Source of the DNA: an uncultured Lachnospiraceae bacterium
GTDB taxonomy: Bacteria; Bacillota; Clostridia; Lachnospirales; Lachnospiraceae
Reading direction: 5' to 3'
DNA: 64,000 nucleotides
NCBI GenBank assembly: GCA_910577955.1
Contig: CAJTNC010000003.1
Span: 118,106 to 182,105 of the forward strand
Within the stretch, counting starts at the first letter, position 1, and each line of letters starts with the position of its first letter. The notes below the pieces were generated by a model. The model was not told the DNA's origin and searched no databases. It saw only the letters and a program-made list of their open reading frames with translations. The translations under genes and the position numbers were made by a program. Positions 34,865 to 43,550 of this stretch are shown one piece after another.

Positions 34865-34903
34865 AAAAAACCTCCGGAAATATGATGTTCCGGAGGTTTT
34901 TTT
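34864..34903. terminator. Bidirectional terminator between convergent genes
   Basis: A perfect 9-bp stem, CCTCCGGAA (34871-34879) with TTCCGGAGG (34888-34896), flanked by seven A on the left and seven T on the right, so it can end both the helical-protein gene and the minus-strand citrate synthase. Confidence 0.93.
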
Positions 34904-36271
34904 CTATTTTCTGTCTTCAATGGACATGTATTTTTTATCGTATCCCACAGGCTTGTAAGCGGGACGGATGATCTTTCCGTTGTTAGCCAGTTCTTCCATC
35001 CGGTGGGAACTCCATCCGACGATACGGGCGATGGCGAAGATCGGCGTAAACAGTTCCTGCGGCAGTCCAAGCATCTTATAGACAAAGCCGGAGTAGAAGT
35101 CCACGTTGACGCTGACGCCTTTGTAGATCTGGCGTTCTTCGGCGATAACCTGAGGCGCAAGTTTTTCCACCAGAGAATAAAGATTAAATTCTTTTTCCAG
35201 TCCTTTTTCCTCGGAGAGTTTTTCCACAAAGCTTTTGAAGATCACAGCTCTCGGATCGGACTTGGAGTATACGGCATGTCCCACGCCGTAGATCAGGCCG
35301 GCGTGATCAAAGGCTTCTTTATGCAGCAGTTTCTTCAGATAATTTCCGACTTCCTCTTCATCTTTCCAGTCTTTCAAAACATTCATCATCTCTTCAAACA
35401 TCTGCACCACTTTGATGTTTGCGCCGCCGTGACGGGGACCTTTTAAGGAACCGATGGCGGCCGCGATGACGGAATAGGTATCGGCCAGAGAGGAAGTTAC
35501 GACATGGGTCGTAAAGGTGGAGTTGTTGCCGCCGCCGTGTTCCATGTGCAGCACAAGAGCCAGATCCAGAATCTTTGCCTCCAACTGGGTATACTGGCTG
35601 TCGGGACGCAGAATATGTAAAATGTTTTCCGCAGCGGAAAGATGCGGCTGAGGCTGGTGGATATAGAGGCTGTTGCCGTCGTGGTAATGGCTGTATGCCT
35701 GATATCCGTAAATGGAAAGCAGCGGGAAAATGCTGATCAACTGCAGGCACTGTCTGAGTACATTGGGCAGGGAAGTATCGTCCGCCCTGTCGTCGTAAGA
35801 GTACATGGTCAGTACGCTTCTTGCCAGAGTATTCATCATATCCTTGCTGGGTGCTTTCATGATGATATCCCGCACAAAGCTGGTGGGAAGGCTCCTGTAG
35901 CCGGCGAGGAGATCTCTGAATTCATTCAGTTCTTTCGTGTTGGGCAGCTTGTTAAAAAGAAGAAGATAAGTGACTTCTTCAAAGCCGAAACGGTTTTTCG
36001 TTGTAAATCCCTGCACCAGATCCTTCACATCGTACCCTCTGTAAAACAGACGGCCATGAGCTGGAACAGACTTTCCATCGATAATTTCGGTTGCCCTTAC
36101 GTCTGAAATGGTAGTTAAACCGGCAAGGACTCCCTTTCCGCTTAAATCGCGAAGCCCTCTCTTGACATCGTACTTTGTAAAGAGAGAGGTATCGATGATA
36201 TCTGATTCTTCACTCAATTTTGCAAGTTTGATCAGTTCCGGTGTGATTTCTGAAAAATTCTGATGTTCCAT
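34904..36271 (-). CDS. gltA: Citrate synthase
   Basis: A 455-residue citrate synthase condensing acetyl-CoA and oxaloacetate. Active-site regions are LVLHMEHGGGNNSTFTTHVVTSS, GSLKGPRHGGANIKV (catalytic His) and GVGHAVYSKSDPRAVIFKSF (His and Asp). The start at 36271 has GGAAAGGAG upstream, though the frame extends further. It is longer than the 370-430 of many citrate synthases, through an N-terminal extension (EHQNFSEITPELIKLAKL) common in Clostridia. No other TCA genes are nearby; with pckA and the decarboxylase operon it draws on oxaloacetate. Confidence 0.94.
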   Translation of the reverse strand: MEHQNFSEITPELIKLAKLSEESDIIDTSLFTKYDVKRGLRDLSGKGVLAGLTTISDVRATEIIDGKSVPAHGRLFYRGYDVKDLVQGFTTKNRFGFEEVTYLLLFNKLPNTKELNEFRDLLAGYRSLPTSFVRDIIMKAPSKDMMNTLARSVLTMYSYDDRADDTSLPNVLRQCLQLISIFPLLSIYGYQAYSHYHDGNSLYIHQPQPHLSAAENILHILRPDSQYTQLEAKILDLALVLHMEHGGGNNSTFTTHVVTSSLADTYSVIAAAIGSLKGPRHGGANIKVVQMFEEMMNVLKDWKDEEEVGNYLKKLLHKEAFDHAGLIYGVGHAVYSKSDPRAVIFKSFVEKLSEEKGLEKEFNLYSLVEKLAPQVIAEERQIYKGVSVNVDFYSGFVYKMLGLPQELFTPIFAIARIVGWSSHRMEELANNGKIIRPAYKPVGYDKKYMSIEDRK

Positions 36272-36637
36272 GTATAACTCCTTTCCTAGCGCAATAGTTA
36301 AAGCACATCCTGCTTGTACAGGCCACAGCGCCAAATCTGTGTTGCCCAAAACCATCAAATCCAATGAGAATGCAGGTGACAAATAAGCGTAAGATCTGCT
36401 ATAACAATATAAAGGGCTTTCAAAGACGGCCATGTGCAGTCAGAGAAAGACTAATGTTGTTCTGAAAAAATTAAGAAATAGTATCACAGTGAAATGCACT
36501 ATTATCATAACACAAAAAAAATGATGATTACAAGTTTATTCTGTCAATTCATTAAAAATTTATAAATTATATGGGAAAATTTTGTTTTATTATGTATAAT
36601 GATTTGATGGAAGAGGCGATACTGCAACAGGGAAAGG
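36272..36637. other. 366-base divergent intergenic region
   Basis: This space between the divergent citrate synthase and Xaa-Pro aminopeptidase genes holds the gltA promoter and long leader, and an AT-rich stretch (36540-36600) ending in TATAAT (36595-36600), a probable -10 for the peptidase without a recognisable -35. I see no open frame or known riboswitch. Confidence 0.6.
36504..36533 (-). promoter_or_regulatory. Promoter for citrate synthase
   Basis: Minus strand -35 TTGTAA (36528-36533) and -10 TATGAT (36504-36509), 18-base spacer. It predicts a leader of about 225 bases before the citrate synthase start. Confidence 0.5.
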
Positions 36638-36652
36638 ATGTGTGGATTTCAG

Positions 36653-38452
36653 ATGGAGAATGAGCAGGTGACAAAAAGGCTTTCAGCGCTAAGAAAAGCT
36701 ATGGAAGAAAATAAAGTTGACTATTATATGATCACATCGGCGGACTGCCACGGTTCGGAATATGTTCATAAGCATTTCCGGGCAAGAGCTTATTTCAGCG
36801 GTTTTACCGGATCAAACGGCACACTGCTTGTAGGTAAAAAAAGCGCGGCTCTCTGGACGGACGGACGCTATTTTCTGCAGGCTGAAGAACAGCTTGCCGG
36901 AACGGGCATAGAACTGATGCGCATGGAGGAGAAGGGAGTTCCGGAGATAGAGGAATATTTGCAGGTAAAGCTGCAAAAAGGAGAGTTTCTGGGGTTTGAC
37001 GGCGACTGCGTTAGCGCAGAGCAGGGCAAAAGGTTAGAGAAGATATGTGAAGAAAAAGGCGCAGCGGTTTCTTTTGAGAGGGATCTTGCGGATATCGCAT
37101 GGGAATACAGGCCGGCCAGACCGGCAAATCCGGTGTGGGAGCTTTCAGAAGAGTACGCAGGAGAATCCTGTGGGGATAAACTAAAAGAAGTGCGGTGCAT
37201 ACTGGAAAAAGAAGGGATGGATTACCTGTTTTTGAGCAGTCTCGACGATATCATGTGGCTGTTCAACCTTCGTGGGGCGGATATCGCCTGCAATCCGGTG
37301 GCTCTTTCCTATGCATTTGTGGGGAGGGATGAGTGCACGCTGTTTTTGCAGAAAAAAGCGGCGCAGGGGCTTTCTCTGGAACGTTTCGGCGTAACGATCG
37401 AAGAATATGATAAGGTGTTTGACTGGATTAGTCAAAAATTGAATAAAGTGAGAGGAAAAAAGGTTACCTCTCCGGGAGGATATCTCAGTCATCGTATGCG
37501 GAAACTTCTCTCCGGAAAAAGCGAGTTGATCTTGCGGGAATCTCCCACGGAACTGCTCAAAGCAATCAAAAATGAAACGGAACTTTCCTGCAGCAGAGAA
37601 GCCTATTTGAAGGACAGTGCAGCGCTGTGCAAATTTATTTACTGGTTGAAAAACCATGTGGGAAAAGAGGAAATTACGGAAATTTCCGCGGCGGATAAGC
37701 TGGAAGAGTTTAGGAGACAGATTTCCGGTTTTCTGGATATTTCTTTTGCGACGATCTGCGGTTATGCTGACAACGGAGCCATCGTCCACTATTCGGCAAC
37801 AGAAGAAACTGACAGAAGGCTCACGAAAAAGGGAATGGTTCTTGTTGACTCTGGCGGTCAGTATATGGGCGGTACAACGGATGTCACGAGGACCATTGTG
37901 CTGGGAGAGGTGAGCGAGGAGGAAAAGCGCATTTTTTCTCTTGTGTCGGCGGCTATGCTGCGGCTTGCGGAGGCTTCCTTTCCGGAGGGGGCGACCGGCC
38001 GGAATCTGGATATTCTGGCGAGGGAGGAACTGTGGAAGGCTCATCTGGATTACAGGCATGGTACGGGTCACGGCATAGGGTATATCCTGAATGTGCATGA
38101 GGGTCCCCAGCGGATCAGTTGGCAGTATCGAAAAGAGGCGAAGGAATATGCGCTGAGGGCAGGGATGCTGATCAGCGATGAGCCGGGAATGTACTTTGCG
38201 GGAAAATTCGGTGTCCGCACGGAAAATATTCTGGAAGTCGTGAAGGAGGAGGAGAATGAATACGGCACGTTTCTCGGCTTCAGGCATCTGACATTAGTGC
38301 CCATCGATAAAGAGGCCCTTGATAAGCGTTTCCTGACGTCTGAGGACGCGGAAAGAATCAACAGGTATCATAAATTGGTGCGTGAGAAGGTGCTGCCGCT
38401 TTTAGAACAGGAGGAAAAAGAGTGGCTGCTTGAAGCGACGAAAGAATTGTAA
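36653..38452 (+). CDS. pepP: Xaa-Pro aminopeptidase (M24B)
   Basis: A 599-residue metallopeptidase of the long APP1-like type, removing N-terminal residues before proline. Two creatinase-like N-domains precede the pita-bread catalytic domain. The five metal ligands are visible in VLVDSGGQYMGGTTDVTRTI (two Asp), HGTGHGIGY (His), SDEPGMYFAGKFGVRTENI (two Glu). ATG 36638 is also in frame but directly abuts the GGAAAGG Shine-Dalgarno, so 36653 is preferred. It is a cytoplasmic peptide-utilisation enzyme standing alone between gltA and pckA. Confidence 0.93.
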   Translation: MENEQVTKRLSALRKAMEENKVDYYMITSADCHGSEYVHKHFRARAYFSGFTGSNGTLLVGKKSAALWTDGRYFLQAEEQLAGTGIELMRMEEKGVPEIEEYLQVKLQKGEFLGFDGDCVSAEQGKRLEKICEEKGAAVSFERDLADIAWEYRPARPANPVWELSEEYAGESCGDKLKEVRCILEKEGMDYLFLSSLDDIMWLFNLRGADIACNPVALSYAFVGRDECTLFLQKKAAQGLSLERFGVTIEEYDKVFDWISQKLNKVRGKKVTSPGGYLSHRMRKLLSGKSELILRESPTELLKAIKNETELSCSREAYLKDSAALCKFIYWLKNHVGKEEITEISAADKLEEFRRQISGFLDISFATICGYADNGAIVHYSATEETDRRLTKKGMVLVDSGGQYMGGTTDVTRTIVLGEVSEEEKRIFSLVSAAMLRLAEASFPEGATGRNLDILAREELWKAHLDYRHGTGHGIGYILNVHEGPQRISWQYRKEAKEYALRAGMLISDEPGMYFAGKFGVRTENILEVVKEEENEYGTFLGFRHLTLVPIDKEALDKRFLTSEDAERINRYHKLVREKVLPLLEQEEKEWLLEATKEL

Positions 38453-38480
38453 TAATTGTAATTTATTTGCAAAAGTTATA

Positions 38481-38509
38481 TTGACTTTTGAGGGGCTATT
38501 TGCCATAAT
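38481..38509 (+). promoter_or_regulatory. Promoter for pckA
   Basis: -35 TTGACT (38481-38486) and -10 CATAAT (38504-38509) with exactly 17 bases between, each one mismatch from consensus. Confidence 0.72.
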
Positions 38510-38559
38510 AAAAAAGAATGTGTGGAAATTATATTTATATTCCAAGAGGAGGAAAAAAT

Positions 38560-40263
38560 ATGTCAACAAAAGCGTTTTACCCCATTTCCGAGATCGGCAA
38601 AGATAAGGTAGGTTTTTCCAAAACCCGTTCCATTATCGAAGCAGCTTTCTACGGAAATAACGTAGTGAAGGTGGAGACACTGAAAGAGGCTTATAATTTG
38701 GCCAAGAACTCTCCGGGAACCATCGTGACAGACATGCCTGTAAAAGATGGCGAGACTTTCGGTCTTCCGAAGGACGCAAAAGTTCTTCTGTTCAATGACG
38801 GCGCAGTGACCGGCCGTTACGCAGCAGCACGCCGCATTAAAGGCGAGCCCGGTGTGGACGAAGCAAAACTTGACAAGGTAGTGATGGACGCTGTCTATAA
38901 GACACGCTGGAAAAAGATGTATCATGCAACCTGCTTTGTAGGTCTTGATCCTGAATTCATGGCGAAAGCTCATCTTCTGATTCCGGAAGGAGAGGAGAAC
39001 CTTCTGTACAACTGGATGATTAACTTCCAGTATATGTCTGACGAATATGTGAAGATGTACGGGAAATCCCTGCCTATCGGTAACGGCAACGAGCCGGATA
39101 TCTATATTTTCTCCGATCCCCAGTGGGCGCCGGTGGAAGCTCCCGATGTGGACTATAGCTGTCTGAGCGATCCTCTGACACTGTGCTATTTTGATACCAA
39201 CCAGAACTGTGCGGCTATCCTTGGTATGAAATACTTTGGTGAGCATAAGAAAGGCACACTGACTATGGCTTGGGCTCTGGCTAACAGAAACGGTTATGCG
39301 GCATGCCACGGCGGACAGAAAGAGTACACTCTGGCTGACGGTTCCAAGTTCGTTGCATCTGTATACGGTCTGTCCGGATCCGGAAAGTCTACTCTGACTC
39401 ACGCAAAACACGGCGGCAAGTATCCGATCACTGTTCTGCATGATGACGCGTTCATCATCAACACAGATACCTGTTCTTCCGTAGCGCTTGAGCCTACTTA
39501 CTTTGATAAGACTGCAGATTATCCGACAGGATGTCCTGACAACGAGTATCTGTTATCCGCTCAGAACTGTTCCGCTACGATGGATGAGGACGGCAAGATT
39601 CAGCTTGTAACTGAGGATATCAGAAACGGCAACGGCCGTGCGATCAAGTCCAAACTGTGGTCTCCGAACCGCGTGGATAAGATCGACGCTCCGGTTAACG
39701 CTATTTTCTGGATCATGAAAGATCCAACCATCCCGCCTGTAGTAAAATTAAAAGGCGCGGCACTGGCTTCCGTTATGGGCGCTACACTGGCTACAAAGAC
39801 ATCCACAGCAGAACGTGTGGCTGCAGGTACAGACCTGAATGCACTGAGAATCGTCCCTTACGCTAACCCGTTCAGAACGTATCCTCTGGTAAACGACTAC
39901 GAAAAGTTCAAAAAGCTGGTGGAAGAAAAGAACGTTGACTGCTATATCGTAAACACAGGCGATTTCATGGGTAAGAAAGTTAAACCCGCTGATACTCTCG
40001 GCATTCTGGAAACTATCGTGGAAGGAAAGGCTAACTTTGAGAAGTGGGGCAACTTTGAAGATATCGAGATCATGTATGACTGGTCCGGCAAGACAGGTGA
40101 CTTCACACCTGATCTGAATGACGCTTCCTACATGGCGGCATTGAAGAGCGCTATGCAGAACCGTGTGGACGCAGTGGAAGGCTTCGCTACCAAGAAGGAA
40201 GGTTATGATAAGCTTCCGGATGAAGCATTAGCAGCGCTGAAGAAACTGGTTTCCGAGTGCTAA
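38560..40263 (+). CDS. pckA: ATP-dependent PEP carboxykinase
   Basis: A 567-residue phosphoenolpyruvate carboxykinase of the ATP type, interconverting oxaloacetate + ATP and PEP + CO2 + ADP. The kinase-1a loop GLSGSGKST lies at residues 270-278, preceded by a substrate-binding region (NWMINFQYMS) and followed by HDDAFIIN (kinase-2) and the adenine-binding WSPNRVDKID region. In gut Clostridia it can run in the carboxylating direction to save ATP. The start has AGAGGAGG. The neighbouring gltA and the oxaloacetate decarboxylase operon use the same metabolite. Confidence 0.96.
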   Translation: MSTKAFYPISEIGKDKVGFSKTRSIIEAAFYGNNVVKVETLKEAYNLAKNSPGTIVTDMPVKDGETFGLPKDAKVLLFNDGAVTGRYAAARRIKGEPGVDEAKLDKVVMDAVYKTRWKKMYHATCFVGLDPEFMAKAHLLIPEGEENLLYNWMINFQYMSDEYVKMYGKSLPIGNGNEPDIYIFSDPQWAPVEAPDVDYSCLSDPLTLCYFDTNQNCAAILGMKYFGEHKKGTLTMAWALANRNGYAACHGGQKEYTLADGSKFVASVYGLSGSGKSTLTHAKHGGKYPITVLHDDAFIINTDTCSSVALEPTYFDKTADYPTGCPDNEYLLSAQNCSATMDEDGKIQLVTEDIRNGNGRAIKSKLWSPNRVDKIDAPVNAIFWIMKDPTIPPVVKLKGAALASVMGATLATKTSTAERVAAGTDLNALRIVPYANPFRTYPLVNDYEKFKKLVEEKNVDCYIVNTGDFMGKKVKPADTLGILETIVEGKANFEKWGNFEDIEIMYDWSGKTGDFTPDLNDASYMAALKSAMQNRVDAVEGFATKKEGYDKLPDEALAALKKLVSEC

Positions 40264-40313
40264 AAGCAGACGGAGAGATCGTTTTTAAAATAGTTTAACA
40301 GAAGTATGAGTTG

Positions 40314-40356
40314 GAGCTGCCGTACTGAGCATGAAAGCCCGGGACGGCAGCTCTTT
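40314..40356 (+). terminator. Terminator after pckA
   Basis: A perfect 10-bp stem, GAGCTGCCGT with ACGGCAGCTC, a 20-base loop and a short TTT tail. Confidence 0.72.
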
Positions 40357-40418
40357 CGGTTGTATGAAAGGTGTGCCTGCCTACAGTGGGAAGGGCATGG
40401 CACGTCAAGGGGGGAAGG

Positions 40419-41690
40419 GTGAAAAAACAGATGAAACATAAAGCAGAGAACGGAAAATTCTGGACAGCCCGCTATGCGGTGATCAACGCTACTTATTTTA
40501 TGGGATTTTGCGGAGTCCATGCCTATGCGTCGATCTTTATGCTGGAGAGAGGGTTCACAAATTCCCAGATCGGTATGCTGATCGCTTTTGCCAATATCTT
40601 TTCGGTGTTTATCCAGCCGGTGATAGCCGGCCTGATCGATAAACCGGGAAAACTTACAAACCGCAGGACGGCGTCTTTATGTACGGCGATAGTGCTGGTG
40701 CTTTCGCTGGCTTTAGCGTTTGTGCGGGAGGGAAAAGCGGCGGTCTTTTTGATATTTATGCTGATCTATATGATTCAGATGGCCTACCAGCCTATCATTA
40801 TCGCCATGAACTTTGAATATGCCGAAAAGGGCTGTTCCATCAACTTCGGACTGGCCAGAGGCATCGGTTCCATGGGGTTTGCGATTTACTCGCCGATCAT
40901 CGGAAATCTGTTAGAAAAATACGGTGTGAGCGTGATACATATCGGGGACGCCCTTGCGCTGGCTGTGGGACTGCTGTTCCTTCTGACTTTTAGGCTGCCG
41001 GAAAGAGACAGTTCCTCCGTCATGGAAGAAAAAGCAGAAAAGGCGGCTTTGGGGGAAGAGGCAAAAAAGGATTCGGAAGAAGTTTTTCTGGCTCACAACA
41101 ACTTTTTTGATTTTGTAAAGTATTATCCGATGTTTATATTGTTTTTAGCGGCGACTATCTTTGTGTTTTTTACACATAATATGCTCAACGATTATTTGAT
41201 TCAGATCATCAGGCCTCTCGGGTGTACGGAGAAGCATGTGGGTTATGCCACAGCTTTGGCGGCGGTGGTGGAGCTGCCGACGATGGCGTTTTTTGCAAAA
41301 ATGGTAAAAAAAGTGTCCTGTGAAAAGCTGCTGTTTCTCTCCACCGTATTTTTTACGGTGAAGGTGACGGTGCTGCTTTTGGCAAACGGCATTGTCGGAG
41401 TTATTATCAGTCAGTTCTGTCAGATTGCGGCTTATGCGCTGTTTATTCCTGCGGCGGCATATTATGCCAATATAGTGATGGAAAAAGCGGATCAGGTGAA
41501 AGGGCAGGCCTATGTGAACTGCGCTATCACAATGGGCGGTATGTTCAGCGGTCTTGTCTGCGGCAGGATTCTGGATACGTCCGGGCCGAAGATGATATTG
41601 GTCTGGGGAGTTGCCGCGTGTGTGATCGGAGCGGCTATGACAGCCTTTGCCGTGAGAAAGAGGGAGATATCTTCATCCAAAAATTTCTAA
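40419..41690 (+). CDS. MFS transporter (MFS_1-like)
   Basis: A polytopic permease of about 423 residues with twelve hydrophobic segments. It begins near KFWTARYAVINATYFMGFCGVHAYASIFMLERGFTNSQIGMLIAF, the pattern of the MFS_1-like/LacY-type group, with LIDKPGKLTNRR in the first cytosolic loop and a charged central loop (about 200-225). Substrate is not evident; sugars or nucleosides are usual for this subgroup. GTG 40419 follows AAGGGGGG; ATG 40431 is the alternative start. It is a single gene after the pckA terminator. Confidence 0.85.
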   Translation: MKKQMKHKAENGKFWTARYAVINATYFMGFCGVHAYASIFMLERGFTNSQIGMLIAFANIFSVFIQPVIAGLIDKPGKLTNRRTASLCTAIVLVLSLALAFVREGKAAVFLIFMLIYMIQMAYQPIIIAMNFEYAEKGCSINFGLARGIGSMGFAIYSPIIGNLLEKYGVSVIHIGDALALAVGLLFLLTFRLPERDSSSVMEEKAEKAALGEEAKKDSEEVFLAHNNFFDFVKYYPMFILFLAATIFVFFTHNMLNDYLIQIIRPLGCTEKHVGYATALAAVVELPTMAFFAKMVKKVSCEKLLFLSTVFFTVKVTVLLLANGIVGVIISQFCQIAAYALFIPAAAYYANIVMEKADQVKGQAYVNCAITMGGMFSGLVCGRILDTSGPKMILVWGVAACVIGAAMTAFAVRKREISSSKNF

Positions 41691-41709
41691 AAAATCTCAA
41701 GAATTTTTG

Positions 41710-41738
41710 TTGTAAAAAACAGAGGAAACGGCTATAAT
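41710..41738 (+). promoter_or_regulatory. Promoter of structured ncRNA
   Basis: -35 TTGTAA (41710-41715), 17 bases, perfect -10 TATAAT (41733-41738). No ribosome binding site or gene follows for 290 bases, which fits a non-coding transcript. Confidence 0.75.
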
Positions 41739-41744
41739 ATAAAT

Positions 41745-41982
41745 AACCTGAAATGCAATAGGATTCCTGTTATTTTGAACCTACATTTACTTTAAACGGG
41801 ACACCTACATTATCACATGGATGTCAGGCCTCCGGGCGAAAGCTTAAGCAGTGGAAGGCAGAAGTGTGTTTGCGGTAACCCACCTGGCGTTCGCTAGGAG
41901 TCAACTTACAGGGTTCTGCATTTTGGGGGTCAAAAAGAAAAAAGAAGACGAGTAAGAGAATTCTCTTTTGCTCGTCTTTTTT
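41745..41982 (+). ncRNA. ssrS: Candidate 6S RNA
   Basis: A transcript of about 240 bases is bounded by a strong promoter and an intrinsic terminator and contains no usable gene. Its ends pair (CCTGT near 41772 with ACAGG near 41910, extended by TGCA/TGCA), an unpaired central region follows, and the apex closes with CTCC-GGGCGAA pairing to TTCGCT-AGGAG. A closing stem, central bubble and terminal hairpin is the 6S RNA plan, where the bubble mimics an open promoter and captures the sigma-A holoenzyme. The sequence looked familiar as clostridial 6S but this is memory-based; another structured sRNA is possible. Confidence 0.6.
41947..41982 (+). terminator. Terminator of the ncRNA
   Basis: A roughly 13-bp stem closed by GACGAG (41947-41952) and CTCGTC (41971-41976), followed by TTTTTT. 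Confidence 0.88.
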
Positions 41983-42035
41983 ATATTTTATCAGACAGGC
42001 TGCATGAAAGCTTCCCTTGTGGAATAAAATGGAAT

Positions 42036-43550
42036 ATGAGAAATCGAAGAACTTATATTTTTTTTGCAACATATTTCCTTGTGATTTTTTTCTGGCTTTT
42101 CTTTTGTTACAGGCAGGTGCAGAAAGCCTGTCTGGAAGCCGGACATACCGTGCAGAGCGCGATTCTCTTTGTCTCCCCGGTCTGGGAAAATGAGAGGGAG
42201 GCCGAGGGAGAAGCTCATACGGAGGAGGTTGAAAAAGCGGATGAAAAGATATCGGAGACTGTAGTGCCGGAAGAAGAGCCTGTAATAGAAGGAGAAAATT
42301 TGGGGGAAGGCGAGGAAGCGGACCGGAAAACTGAGACCATACGAGTCGTGCTGCTCGGAGAACAGGGTACAAATCACAAAAAGATTCTTTTGGAAGCGGA
42401 CGGAGAAAAACTGGAGATCGGACAGGATGCCCCTTATTTTAAGAGGACCGATATTATCAGGATAAGCGTCACGGGAACAAAAGACGGTGTGATACAGGTT
42501 CTGAATCTCGATAAGGCCTGCGGACATCCCTCTTATAAAGGGATTCTGGAAATCCGGAAGGAAGAGGAAGGACTTGTGTTAATTAATGAGGTACCCATTG
42601 AAGAGTATGTGAAGGGTGTGCTGCCTAGCGAAATGCCGGCCGCTTACCCTCTCGAAGCTCTGAAAGCGCAGGCTGTCTGCGCCCGCACCTACGCAAAAAT
42701 GAAACAGGAAAGCAAAGCGTACCCGGAATATGATGCGGCGGTGGATGACAGCACCGCCTGTCAGGTATACCGTAATCTGAATACTGCTCCGGAAGGGGAT
42801 CAGGCCGTGGAAGAAACAACAGGAGAGGTATTGAGAAAGGAAGATGGAAACTTCGTGGATTGCTATTATTATTCCACCTCCTGCGGGCGCAGCGCACAGA
42901 TTTCAGTCTGGCATGGAGGTGAGACAAAACGGCCTTCGACAACGAAAAGTCAAGAAGAGATAACCGATATGAATAAAGAGTTTTTTGACTTTATAAGTCA
43001 ATGCCATGAAGAACATGCGGAGTCGGAGGAAGCTTTCTACAGATGGCATTATAGATGCGAGAAAGCGTCGGACAAGACTGTTTTCGCCAGATCTGCGGCC
43101 CGCAGGGCGATAAATGATAAACTGGTCTGGGCTCAGAATAGGGAAACCGGGAAAGAGTTGGAAATAAGCGGGAAGGCGCTGGGAAATATCTTGGATATGA
43201 GCGTCGTCGAGAGACAGGATGGAGGCGTGGCGGACTGTGTGAAGATCACCTGTGAGAAGGGGGATGTGTATGTATGGGGAGAGTACAATATCCGCTATGT
43301 GTTAGCTCAGGGCGGGGAGGTGAAACTGCAAAACGACGCGGTTTATCAGGCGGGTGAATTGCTGCCCAGCGCATTTATTTCTTTGCAAAGTATTTGTAAC
43401 GATAAAGGAAATATGGTAGGATATATTGTAGAAGGCGGCGGTTTCGGACATGGCGTCGGCATGTCGCAGAACGGGGCAAAACAGATGGCGCTTGCAGGCA
43501 GTAGTTATAAAGATATTCTGGAAACATATTATTCGGGGAGTGTGTATTGA
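42036..43550 (+). CDS. spoIID: SpoIID/LytB-domain protein
   Basis: A 504-residue membrane-anchored protein with one N-terminal transmembrane helix (about 7-27), an acidic low-complexity segment (about 55-105) and a SpoIID domain. Catalytic region: PIEEYVKGVLPSEMPAAYPLEALKAQAVCARTYA (the Glu that cleaves glycan strands), YYSTSCGRSA, and the C-terminal GGGFGHGVGMSQNGAKQMALAGSSYKDILETYYSG. SpoIID is a lytic transglycosylase needed for engulfment; a vegetative LytB-type role is also possible. Its stop overlaps the next gene's TTG start. Confidence 0.93.
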   Translation: MRNRRTYIFFATYFLVIFFWLFFCYRQVQKACLEAGHTVQSAILFVSPVWENEREAEGEAHTEEVEKADEKISETVVPEEEPVIEGENLGEGEEADRKTETIRVVLLGEQGTNHKKILLEADGEKLEIGQDAPYFKRTDIIRISVTGTKDGVIQVLNLDKACGHPSYKGILEIRKEEEGLVLINEVPIEEYVKGVLPSEMPAAYPLEALKAQAVCARTYAKMKQESKAYPEYDAAVDDSTACQVYRNLNTAPEGDQAVEETTGEVLRKEDGNFVDCYYYSTSCGRSAQISVWHGGETKRPSTTKSQEEITDMNKEFFDFISQCHEEHAESEEAFYRWHYRCEKASDKTVFARSAARRAINDKLVWAQNRETGKELEISGKALGNILDMSVVERQDGGVADCVKITCEKGDVYVWGEYNIRYVLAQGGEVKLQNDAVYQAGELLPSAFISLQSICNDKGNMVGYIVEGGGFGHGVGMSQNGAKQMALAGSSYKDILETYYSGSVY

